A stretch of DNA of 64,000 nucleotides from Bolinopsis microptera (taxonomy: Eukaryota > Ctenophora > Tentaculata > Lobata > Bolinopsidae), in NCBI RefSeq assembly GCF_026151205.1, contig NC_087080.1:3141096-3205095 (forward strand). The letters are read 5' to 3'. Each line of letters begins with the position of its first letter. The stretch's first letter is position 1. The notes below the pieces were generated by a model that was not told where the DNA came from, did no database searches, and saw nothing but the letters and a program-made list of their open reading frames with translations. The translations under genes were made by a program, and so were the position numbers. Shown here in pieces: positions 1-10,875 of this stretch.

Positions 1-2640
1 AGGAAGAAACATTGGTCCAACTTGCGGACCGTAACTCAAAAAGCAAAATTATCCATTTGGTGAAGTTATGCCCCATGCAGAGGGTGGCGCACACCGCTGA
101 GCTAAACAGTAAGATAGTTCTTGAGCACCTTATAGATGCTTCGCATGGAAGAGTGAAGCCTCAACCGAGCCTGATCGAGAAACTTGTCAAGAAAGGCAAA
201 AATGACGCAGTTACTGCCGAACTGATGAACATAGGTATAAAAGTGCCGAAAAGTGCCAAAATGTGCAAGGGTGCCCTCGAGACTTATCTCAATAATGGGT
301 TTAGTGTTCTTAACACAGGTGATTACAATGAAACCTGTCATTTGGAAGAAAGTCGAATTGGAAGCCCCAATACTAGAAAACAAAAATCAAATGGGAAAGA
401 AACTAAGACCAGTAAAAAGAATCCAAAGAGATCAAGAAACACGATGAAAGCAAAGTAATAGTTGACCCCGATAAAAAACACGAGCCTGTGTGACTAGAAG
501 AAATTATATGCTGATAGAAACTGACACAACTAATGCAGCTGCATTTCTCATTGACAGTGACCCTCTCTGCCAGACTTAATGAAAGAAGAACATAAGAAGG
601 ACAGTGAAAATTCCAATAACTCCTTCGAACAAGATCTAGTGACTAACAGCACATCAAACACACCAGAGAACTCTACTGAACCGCGAGTCATGAAACGGAG
701 TGACGAAGTTGAGACAGAAAAGAAGGGTAAGAAGAAATCAGAAAAGAAAAATACCACGAATGAAGATTTATACTGTCCTAAAAAACAGAGACTGGAAAAG
801 CCCCACGCTCTCAAAATACCCCAGTACTTCCTGGCACTGAGCTCATGAAACAACACAGCAAAATCCTGACACAAAGCAGTGTCTTTTGCCTGCAAGAAAC
901 CAAACAGGACTTTTTCCCCAACTATGAGTGCTTCACAAGAAAAGGCTGTCGATCGGGTGGAATTTGCATTGGGGTACATCGCTCAATTTCAAAACAAGTA
1001 AAGCAAGTTAAAATAATTCCCTGACTTCCCAGCTATTACTTTCTATCTAGCTATCCCAATGATAAGGAAAACAAGTTCACCATCATCAATGTCTACGACT
1101 CACCAGAGCAGTCGTCGTACAAATCAAAACTCAAGGCTAGAAATGGCTCCCCTTACATAACACCTTCAGAGCACCTCCTTGACTTCAAAGCTCAAAACCC
1201 CGATCTTAGCAAGATCTTGCAGGTGGGCGACTTAAATGCTCATACTGGAAACATTAACTTCGACTTTGAAGAAGATGACTCTAACACTGAACCAGATGAA
1301 ATCCCGTACAGCCATCCAAAAGCCAGCAGGAGAGTAAGAAAGGATCAAGTACTTGATCAGTGCTGTTATTCCAAGTGCAGAATCTTAACAAATTCTCTGA
1401 CTACAAGCCGTGCATCTGCAAAATAAAGCACAAACACAGATTGGTTGAATTCGCCAGAATTTGTTCTGAAAATAACCCGAATCGCGGAAATATAGAACTC
1501 GTATCTATCTTCCAAGATATTGCCGATGTAATAATTGTAATTCTTCCGACAACGGTTCTGTCATTAATGCAACTAATGTCAGTTGTATTAATGACAAGCG
1601 GGAGATGAACAGTCAACAGATATAGATTGTCAAAAAGTTACGACAAAAACTTAGAGACTCTTACTATGAAAGTCGCCGATCATACCGGAAACTCATAAAA
1701 CTTTAAAAATCTGCATTCATAGAGGACCTTTGTAGTAAGGTCGAACTAGGCAGGAATATAAACTGGGCCCGTTTCAAGAGGCTTAAAGAAATGAAGACAA
1801 ATGGAAGCAAACTGGACGTCCTTTGATATGCTTAACTTCAGTAAATTCTTCGAAGGGCTGTATAGTGAACCATCCATCGGCCCAAAGAAAGAAAACAGCT
1901 TCAAGACGATCATTAAAACTTACTCAGATAAAACTTAGACAAAAAGGACTCTACTTCTCAAGAGTATGCTAGACCTTCGGTATCTCCGGTAGACAACCAT
2001 ATTTAACCTTTTCGACACCCTGATTGTTCCTGTTCTTTCTTACGGGTGCCATATATGGCTTCTCATGACAAACTTCATGTCTATCTTTGCATCAAGGAGT
2101 CATCCGGCTACACAGGACATAGCAAAAGACCCCCTGGAGAAAGTTATCATCATCTATCATTGATGAAATGGACCATGAATGTCAACATATCGACTTCGAA
2201 CACCGCTGTTTGGGGTTGATACTGGAAGATATCCGCTTGCTATCGAGCTTTCGTCCCAAGTCTATAGCTACCTCAGGAGGTTGGAGGGATTGGACAAAGA
2301 GGGATACTCTTCCTTAGTGAGGCACGCTTACGCCGAGCAGAGAGATCTGAAACTGTTATGGTTCTCTAGGCTGGAATCCACCAGGAATACAGTAATATAT
2401 AATATTGCGCCCTTGCCCTCTTTGACATACGTTGCATGCCACTTTTCGCGCGCCGCCTCTCTATTAAGATTTCCGTCACTGTTTGTCACTGTTTGTAAAA
2501 CATTACTATTCTCTGATATTGGACAGATATTCGCACACCCTACAACCATCGGAGACCTAGGAAGGTTCCTTACCAAAGCACACGAACAAAGATTCCCTAA
2601 AGCATCCCCTAATCAAATTCCTAACAATAACGATATTGCC
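1..2640 (+). mobile_element. Decayed non-LTR retrotransposon (LINE) relic
   Basis: Broken reading frames in order match a LINE ORF2-type protein. Around 880-1290 lies an AP-endonuclease-like stretch with the motifs CLQET and GDLNAHTG. Around 1640-1930 is a linker-like region with several stops. At 2000-2400 is the post-RT C-terminal part (SYGCHIW, then WGDTGRYPLAIELS after small frame changes). The central reverse-transcriptase core with its YxDD box is missing, so an internal deletion joins linker to C-terminal part. The open frame at 12-458 (148 codons, basic C-terminus) is probably upstream coding of the same element but I recognise no domain in it. Multiple stops and shifts mean it is dead. 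The exact clade and both ends are not resolved. Confidence 0.75.
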
Positions 2641-2848
2641 TAATGTGAAACTCGGAACACTTTTAGAAGAGTTCATTTAAGTTAAAAAATGAAATCTCAT
2701 TCTGAAGATTTGCGGGGATTATTTCTTTGTTTGTCATAGTGGTTTCAATGTTATTCTCATTCTCTTGTATAAATACTTTTTGACTTTTGGACAAATTTTA
2801 TTTTTATATTGGGTCAGACATTACCATTATAATTTGACTTTTGAATCG

Positions 2849-2932
2849 TTTAATCCGTTTAATCCGTTTAATCCGTTAAATCCGTTAAATCCGTTAAATC
2901 CGTTAAATCCGTTTGATCCGTTTGTCCCGTAT
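2849..2932. repeat. 9-bp minisatellite (AATCCGTTT/AATCCGTTA)
   Basis: About nine tandem copies of a 9-bp unit, AATCCGTTT shifting to AATCCGTTA in the middle and degenerate at the end. It lies just past the decayed LINE. The remainder of 2641-3326 is AT-rich with no gene that I can support. Confidence 0.9.
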
Positions 2933-3326
2933 TATATGACATCTATGACTTAATAGTCCATGTTTAATGTCACATTTGTTTTAATAATTGACTTAATTTT
3001 TAAATCGATTAATGTGTATCCTATGATATATCTTAAAACATGATTATATTTATAGTTTATGCCTCAGCAAGATTTATTATTTACAGAATCACCTTTTGGT
3101 TCGCTCAATCTTTAGCATAATGAATCGTTAATTATAATATTATCATCTGCTATGATCAATTATATACTGGGGCTCTGAATTATGATTTCTTTATTTTGGA
3201 AGAGTTCATTGTACCTTTTATCATGACAGAATGCTAATTAAACTGGTATCAAGGCTGCTTTATAATCCTATAGGCAACTAGACTTTTACTGTGCCCAGCT
3301 ATGTATTGTTGAATAAGCTCCAGCTA

Positions 3327-3860
3327 GGGGGGGGGGGGGGGGGGGGGGGGGGCAAAAGTCAGTACCCATACGTTGGCCATAATAGCACTGAGTGCCAAAT
3401 TGATATAACTCTTTCTAGTATGACTTACTACCACCACTGGTTCGAGGAATTTGTCAAATCGAAAAATATTCGTGTTCATTTTTTTCAAATAGAGGTTTAT
3501 TTTCGTATTTATTTGATAGTTCGAGCCAAATTTTATTGAATGGTGTTTGGCCATTTAAATTACGTTTGTCCTGAAAAAATGAAAGTTCTAGCTTTCAGAT
3601 GACCGAGATATGTGTTGATAACTTCGTAATTTTAAATCCGTTTCGCACCATCTTTTCAGATTATATTCCGGATTAAATGGCTATTGCAATATCAATATGC
3701 AGTTACAACGGAGTCTCTAACATGTTCACAAACACGAAATCCTCGAACAAGTAGGTACAGTATGCCATCTGCAAAGCAACAACTCTCAAATATAAAACAC
3801 GGCGGTGGTATAAGACCCAACGTATGGGTACTGACTTTTACCCCCCCCCCCCCCCCCCCC
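3327..3860. mobile_element. MITE bounded by G/C homopolymers
   Basis: The left end is 26 G followed by CAAAAGTCAGTACCCATACG. The right end is the inverse complement, TAAAAGTCAGTACCCATACG, followed (on the top strand) by 20 C. The ~24-bp inverted repeat next to oppositely oriented G/C tracts defines a ~534-bp element. The interior has no coding capacity. The left subterminal region is clearly related to 36928-37045, where the end reads CAGGGTGGGCCAAAAGTCAG, so here the usual terminus appears replaced or expanded into poly-G. No clear target duplication was seen. Confidence 0.75.
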
Positions 3861-4701
3861 ATGTAGTTTCAACAATATCTAATGTTTGGCGAGTTTTTGA
3901 CTTTAAAGTTTTAATAGATAATGATTATTAATAAGTTATTATATTATAACTTAACTGATATCAAGACTGAATACTAATGCTCTAATGATGAGTTAAACTA
4001 TGTCAATTGAATGTCTTACTAATAGTAATAGTAATAAAGTTAAGTACATTCTTTATTCCTCGATATACTAAATACTTAAGAGTGCACGACAGAAAGTCTA
4101 ACACTAACAAGAACACTATTTAGATGGAGCTGTTTAGTTTATTTGCTTACTTTTCAACGGCTTTATATATTCAAACTACGTATTTATCGATGATCATTTT
4201 CTTTTTCGAAATTCTTTGTTTTATTTTTGTAAAATTACAAAATAACATTGTTCACCGAGAACAAATTAAAAAATATTTTCAGATAAGAGTTGGACCCTTG
4301 TTTGAGCTAAACCACATGCAATCCAATTTGATATGCTGAATACAAGAAAGTTTTATATCCGTTGCTCCTTAGGTTCAATTAAAAAGAAGATAATTTTAAG
4401 TTCCATCCTGTCTATCCTACGGCCACGCCCATATTTAAAATCGGCTATTTTAGTAAGAAGGAGTAATGTTAGCGGTTTGAGATTCGTTTTTCGAATATAC
4501 TGATACATTTCATAAAGGCATTTCGTTTAATTTGGTGTAATGAAAATTTGGAGGATAGACCAGTCATAAACTGTGCTTGAATGATTTTATGTTTAAGATA
4601 TATCTCCTTAAGTTTAGCAGATCATTTAATTTTATATAAGAATTAGTGTATCCGAATTAGAAAAGAGGCTTACGATTGATTAACAAACGAAGCTTTTTGT
4701 G
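3861..4701. other. AT-rich intergenic stretch, nothing identified
   Basis: No coding region, RNA gene or convincing repeat seen; short open frames here have random composition. Confidence 0.6.
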
Positions 4702-5634
4702 TTCAACCAAGGGACAGTTCAACACGGTTGATGAAATTCCATGGAGGTGTCCAATCAGAACACCACAGAAGAACACCTGATAGCAGATGGACCAATCACA
4801 GTCTCAAACGGCGGTCTATGGATCGTAAGAATGGATAGTGAGCGGCAGAGTTTAACGATAATTAGCAGCAGACTCAGGACTCTTTGAGATTCGGAGACGA
4901 TATATGAGGATGACGATCGGAGGATAGACCAGTCTTAGGTCAGCACAGTAGATGGGGTTGTTCCAGTAATCAGGGGCCAGTTGACCAGTTTCGATCAGCT
5001 ACGCTATGTTTTGATAAGCTTGCTAGTCGTAGTAAACCAGTAAGTTATTTTTCTTAATTTGATGTGATCGTTTAATTTAGCTGTCTTGGCGTCTTGCTTC
5101 TAAATTAAAAGTTCAGACGTGATTTTATAATAATATTGTTTTCAATCGTCTATTCCAGTTTCCTCCATTCATCTAAATCAAATTCAATGCAGCTAGTAAT
5201 ATTAGTAATATGTAATTTCTATCTGCAGGTTCAAACAGACACGATACATGTTGCAGTTTTGTTGATAAGATTCCTCCTAAACTAGATTACCATTCCTAAG
5301 ACCATCATGCGTGTTAGGTTCGTTCTAGAGGTAGATTACTTTTATATTAATCTTGGCATATTACTGTTAGATCTAAAATTATAAGAAGGTAGTTGAACAT
5401 CGTAGTTCCTTATTCTCAATTAATATTTTTGTGTTCTGCCAAGGGACAGTTCGACACGGTTGATGACATTCCATGGTCTATGGATCGTAAGAATGGATAA
5501 TGAGCGGCAGAGTTTAACGATAATGAGCAGCAGACTCAGGACTCTGTGAGATTCGGAGACGATATATCAATATGGGGATGACGATCGGAGGATAGAGCAG
5601 TCTTAAGCCAGCACAGTTGATAGGGATGTTCCAG
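4702..5634. repeat. Direct duplication (4702-4966 and 5431-5634)
   Basis: Both copies start at CCAAGGGACAGTT(C/C)(A/G)ACACGG and run through TCTATGGATCGTAAGAATGG and GATTCGGAGACGATATAT to a shared TTCCAG end. The second copy lacks ~70 bp present in the first, just after ATTCCATGG. The second copy abuts the ~345-bp tandem repeat. Between the copies (4967-5430) is unique AT-rich DNA. Nature unknown; it may be a dispersed element present twice. Confidence 0.75.
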
Positions 5635-7555
5635 CACCTCAATCGTGTCATATGCCACCTATTATAGTTGACTTATTAATTGGTTGCAGGTGAGAAATTC
5701 AGTCAAGACTGTAAGATCTCGGTCTTGGAAATTTCATCTTCAAAAACTGAAAATGGGACTGAGATTGGGATTTGGGACAATATGATTTTACAATTTTATT
5801 CGGGATTTTGACTTCCAGTACCCCAGTGGCCAGTTTGGTTTCATACCATCATCAATTAACTGACTATTTGGTTTGTGGGCAAATATTTTATCCAATATGT
5901 CAAATTTGTGTTCAGAAAGTTTCATATTTGAAAATGAGACAGACTTTTGAAAATACAACTTTTCGTTTTGTTAAGGGGGGGGGGGGGGGGGGTTTACCCT
6001 GATTTTTTTGTGAAACTTGTTTTCGAGATAGCAGTTGACCAACAAACTATTACAGTATTACCGGTGACCGAACTTTTGAGGGGGTCTCGGACCCCAACCG
6101 CCAAACGGTGCCCGCGGGGCAGCCACGCCCATATTTTGTCCAAATTAGGCCCAATTTAGCCAAATACCCTGGACATGCCCAAAACCCAGATTTTAGGTGC
6201 TCTACTTGTAGCTAGTGGTGCCCTGAACCCGTATATGAATTTTAATCAAGATTGGACAAAAATGGCTGAGTAATGAGCAAAAAACCATATGACCATATTT
6301 GGGCATACGCACCAATTTTGATCGATTTTGGCCCATAAATTGATCAAATATCAATATATTTCAATATAACTAACTTTATATGGAAGGTATGCCTACATTA
6401 CACCTTCTCTATGATTATCAGCTCAATATCTACCTAACTGTGGATTTTGTGTTCAAATAATTGCAAACAATGAACAAAATTGCCCATATCTCAGTTCGCG
6501 ATATTTGCAAAACTGACTTCGCTCAAAACAATAGAACTCAATAGGGTTTCAATATTTTTACATGAAATTTTCAGAATCAACGTAGAATCGCATTTCGACC
6601 TTAAGTTTTGGGACAGAATTTTGAGTTAGGCATTTAAAAAAATTTAGTGGCCAAATTCCAAAATTTGCCGGGCATTTTTCAGAATTTGTCCAATCTTGAT
6701 GGAAATTCACATACGGGTTCAAGGGACCACTGGCTACAAGTAGAGCACCTAAAATCTGGGTTTTGGGCATGTTCAGGGTATTTGGCTAAATTGGGCCTAA
6801 TTTGGACAAAATATGGGCGTGGCTGCCCCGCGGGCACCGTTTGGCGGTTGGGGTCCGGGACCCCTCAAAAGTTCGGTCACCGGTCCTAGTTTGTTGGTCA
6901 ACTGCTATCTCGAAAACAAGTTTCACAAAAAAATCAGGGTGAACCCCCCCCCCCCCCCCCCCCCTTCAGCTTTCTGCTGTGGGCTTCATCCGACCGAAAT
7001 CAAACTTCCAGCACCTCAATCGTGACATATGCCACCTATAGTTGACTTATTAATTGGTTGCAGGTGAGAAATTCAGTCAAGACTGTAAGAGCTCGGTCTT
7101 GGAAATTTCATCTTCAAAAACTGAAAATAGGACTGAGATTGGGACAATATGATTTTACAATTTTATTCGGGATTTTGACTTCCAGTACCCCAGTTTGGTA
7201 TCATACCATCATCAATTAACTGACTATTTGGTTTGTGGGCAAATATTTTATCCAGTATGTCAAATTTGTGTTCAGAAAGTTTCATATTTGAAAATGGGAC
7301 AGACTTTTGAAAATACAACTTTTCGTTTTGTTAAGCTTTCTGCTGTGGGCTTCATCCGACCGAAATCAAACTTCCAGCACCTCAATCGTGTCATATGCCA
7401 CCTATAGTTGACTTTAACTAATTAGTTGCAGGCATGAGAAATTCAGTCAAAACTTTAAGATCTCGGTCCTGGAAATTTCATCTTCAAAAACTGAAAATGG
7501 AACAGAGATTGGGACAATATGATTATTCGGGATTTTGACTTCGATTGTCTGTCTC
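5629..7555. repeat. ~345-bp tandem repeat, three units, interrupted by a foldback element
   Basis: Units begin near AGCTTTCTGCTGTGGGCTTC / CCAGCACCTCAATCGTG and run through GAGAAATTCAGTCAAGAC and CAAATTTGTGTTCAGAAAG to TTTCGTTTTGTTAAG. Copy A occupies about 5629-5970, copy B about 6969-7334, copy C about 7335-7555. A foldback element (5975-6964) sits at the A/B junction. The B/C junction (TTTTGTTAAGCTTTCTG at 7326) preserves the unoccupied target site. Confidence 0.85.
5975..6964. mobile_element. TTAA foldback element, copy 1 (poly-G/poly-C ends)
   Basis: It starts with 18 G then TTTACCCTGATTTTTTTG and ends with the inverse complement followed by 21 C. Long inverted arms (about 250 bp are obvious, e.g. 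CAGTTGACCAACAAACTA and GTGCCCGCGGGGCAGCCACG mirrored at the other end) surround a single-copy middle, so one arm carries an internal deletion relative to copy 2. It is flanked by TTAA (5971-5974) and TTCA (6965-6968), a target duplication with one mutated base. TTAA duplications are the hallmark of piggyBac-type insertion; with no transposase present the superfamily is inferred. The open frames across the arms are by-products. Confidence 0.8.
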
Positions 7556-8098
7556 ACAAGAAGACTGTATTCAAATACCACCTTCAGTTTCTGTTATGTT
7601 TAATAACACATCAGCAATAACTTTTTCTCATACAAGAGATGTAAGATCGAAAAAACACCTCATTAAAAAGAAACACAGCCTCGAGGCCAAGCACTTATCA
7701 TGCTGTTTTTAAATGGCCGTAGTTATGGCCGTAAATCTAAAAATGTTATTTATGTGGCCCAATGTAAGCTTTGTATCTAATCTAGGAAGTATCTAATAAA
7801 GGAAGAAGGTTATGAGATAGTTGTAGAAGACACTTATTTCGGGCAAACAATGCAAAACTTTCATAAACGTGGCAATGGACACAGAGCTTGTTTTAAACTG
7901 AAAGTAGAGGATCGTAATAAATCATCTCTTTCGATTCATGCCTATGAACATCACAGTGACAGTTTTACTATTGACAACTATAAATTTGCCATTTTGAAAT
8001 AATGTAACCCCAGGGGATTAAATAGGGAGGCCTTTAGGTATATTGAGAAGTATAGAACTAATTGCTTTGGTTTAAATAGGTGCAAAGTTGAAAGATAA
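7556..8098 (+). pseudogene. Penelope-like element fragment: GIY-YIG endonuclease end
   Basis: Two frames joined by stops read like the C-terminus of a Penelope-type or related RT-GIY-YIG protein. There is a KNVIYVAQCKLC stretch (the GIY half, here YVAQCKLC), then YFGQTMQNFHKRGNGHRACF (YVGQT-like YIG half with the R and H of the motif), then a short C-terminal part ending FAILK. In-frame stops between the halves and the absence of the RT show it is dead. Family assignment rests on the motif pair only. The following 8099-8458 is AT-rich and holds nothing recognisable. Confidence 0.6.
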
Positions 8099-8462
8099 GG
8101 TCCTTAGTTTTTAATTCAATTTTTGAAGCTTTTTTCTATTTGTAGTTCATTTCCATTTACCACGTGTATTTTATTTAGGTAATTTGATTCTCGATTTTTT
8201 GAGGCATTTTAGATCTTCGTTTGTTAAGTACTAATTAAACTAACCAACTTAATTCCATTGTAGCTAATGATGTAATCTTACGAAGTATACACTACATTTG
8301 CGTGTTTCACTGTCTAGCCCACCAACCATAATCTAAGAAGAAAAGAACGCGGTATTAAGAAGCTTTTTGTTAGATCAGTAGATTTATTATTTTGAATGTG
8401 TTGACAAATCTTAATACGAATTTTCAAAAATCGGATAAATATAACATTTTAACCTGAATTAA

Positions 8463-9830
8463 GGCTGGGGGTTCACCCTGAATTTTTTGTGAAACTTGGT
8501 TTCGAGATAGCAGTTGACCAACAAACTAGGACCGGTGACCGAACTTTTGAGGGGGTCCCGGACCCCAACCGCCAAACGGTGCCCGCGGGGCAGCCACGCC
8601 CATATTTGGTCCAAATTAGGCCCAATTTAGCCAAATACCCTGAACATGCCCAAAACCCAGATTTTAGGTGCTCTACTTGTAGCTAGTGGTCCCCTGAACT
8701 CGTATATGAATTTTCATCAAGATTGGACAAAAAATGACTGAGTTATGAGCCAAAAACCATATGACCATATTTGGGCATACGCACCAAATTTGATCGATTT
8801 TGGCCCATAAATTGGTCAAATATCAATATTTTTGAATGAAACCAACTTTATATGGAAGATAAGCCTATACTACAGATTCTCTATGATTATCAGCTCAATA
8901 TCTACCTAACTGTGGATTCTGTGTTCAATTAATTGCAAAAAATGAACAAAATCGCCCATATCTCAGTTCGCGATATTTGCGAAACTGATTTCGTTCAAAA
9001 CAATAGAACTCAATAGGGTTTCAATATTTTTACATGAAATTTTCAGAATCAACGTAGAATCGCATTTCGACCTTAAGTTTTAATATGGAATTTTGAGTTA
9101 GGCCTTTAAAAAAATTTGGCGGCCAAATTCTGAAAAATGCCCGGCAAATTTCAGAATTTGGCCGCCAAATTTTTTTAAAGGCCTAACTCAAAATTCCATA
9201 TTAAAACTTAAGGTCGAAATGCGATTCTACGTTGATTCTGAAAATTTCATGAAAAAATATTGAAACCCTATTGAGTTCTATTGTTTTGAGCGAAGTCAGT
9301 TTTGCAAATATCGCGAACTGAGATATGGGCGATTTTGTTCATTTTTTGCAATTAATTGAACACAGAATCCACAGTTAGGTAGATATTGAGCTGATAATCA
9401 TAGAGAATCTGTAGTATAGGCTTATCTTCCATATAAAGTTGGTTTCATTCAAAAATATTGATATTTGACCAATTTATGGGCCAAAATCGATCAAATTTGG
9501 TGCGTATGCCCAAATATGGTCATATGGTTTTTGGCTCATAACTCAATCATTTTTTGTCCAATCTTGATGAAAATTCATATACGAGTTCAGGGGACCACTA
9601 GCTACAAGTAGAGCACCTAAAATCTGGGTTTTGGGCGTGTTCAGGGTATTTGGCTAAATTGGGCCTAATTTGGACCAAATATGGGCGTGGCTGCCCCGCA
9701 GGCACCGTTTGGCGGTTGGGGTCCGGGACCCCCTCAAAAGTTCGGTCACCGGTCCTAGTTTGTTGGTCAACTGCTATCTCGAAACTAAGTTTCACAAAAA
9801 AATCAGGGTGAACCCCCCCCCCCCCCCCCC
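8463..9830. mobile_element. TTAA foldback element, copy 2 (giant near-perfect palindrome)
   Basis: The element is 1368 bp and folds back over almost its whole length. The centre is at about 9142, where TGGCGGCCAAATTCTGAAA faces its inverse complement across a 13-nt spacer that is itself nearly palindromic. Arms of about 670 nt run out to GGTTCACCCTGA at the left and TCAGGGTGAACC plus 18 C at the right. Perfect TTAA copies flank it (8459-8462 and 9831-9834). Arm sequence is the same as in copy 1. No transposase is encoded. Transcription in either direction would give a ~670-bp hairpin RNA. Confidence 0.85.
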
Positions 9831-9834
9831 TTAA

Positions 9835-10875
9835 ACCATGCGTTTGAGGAACTGTGCAAAACGCTAGACTCGGAAGACACACAGAGAAATAGTCTATCAT
9901 CTTTTTATGTTCGACATTCATGACCACATTAAATATACAGCGAATACCAGAATGTTGGACCTTTCACCCAACATTAGTAATAACATCAGTTGGCGGCAAT
10001 GCACCCGGCATCTAGTGGAGTCTTATGTAGTATTTATCAAAAAGAGGATATGAATAGATAAACTAAATTGTGGTAAATAAGATCATGCCATAGATCAGTG
10101 ATAAATGATGGAAAATGAAGTTAATGACTGCCACATCATCTGAACTGTAATTAGAGGAACAACAAAGGGCAAGTTTAAATTTAAGTTTGAGGATTAAATT
10201 TCATTAACTGAACAGCGCTTGCGCGCTTTCCTCTCGTGTAGAAATTGTTGTAGCTTTCTTTATTTCTCTGATTAACTGACATTCGGCGCCGCGCGCTCCA
10301 CACAGTGAAATTACGTAAGACCTATCATTTATATAATCGTCATTTCCCCATGACTTTTAAATACGGAAACCATGCCCGTCTCAACATGAACAGTGGGCAT
10401 TTTCCAAAGAAAATGACCCACACAAGGAAAATAACAACACGGAATTTTATTTTGAGAATTATAAAATCAAATTAAGCAATGTTCTTCACTTCGAGTCTTT
10501 TTCTCCTGACTGAAGTCGGCCTGATACCCATGGCGATCAGCAATGGCGCGTTGTCTGTATCTGTGGATGGGCAAATTAGCAAATAATAATTATTGCAATC
10601 AAGCATCATTACCAAGAAAAAAGTGACTCAACCTAAAACTTGAGAGGAAAACAGCTTCCTGTTTGTAATTTTCGTCGTGATTTCTTTAAAAAGTTAAGGT
10701 ACTCTGAAGTTTCAGACATCAAAGTTACCAAATGGCGAGAAATCGATAAGCTTACGAACAGAACAAGGCTGTCGGCTGATGTGAAAAATGTATCCCTTGA
10801 CTGATGGAAACAAAACAATTTCATAAATGTCACCTGTATCATGGTTATTAGGCCCGGTTTAAGGCCGTCCACATG
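9835..10875. other. Region 3' of eRF1, nothing identified
   Basis: Contains small GC-rich patches (for example GCGCTTGCGCGC near 10207) but no supported gene. The part next to 10876 is expected to be the eRF1 3' UTR; no unambiguous poly(A) signal was assigned. Confidence 0.5.

Noticed and set aside
3291-3539. Poly-Gly/poly-Pro proteins (also 3324-3554, 3684-3866, 6813-7025)
   Set aside because: Translations of G/C homopolymers at transposon ends.
9598-9927. 109-codon minus-strand frame shared with 8489-8686 and 5947-6159
   Set aside because: Recurs only because the foldback arms are copies of one another; it runs into poly-C and has no domain. Not a gene.
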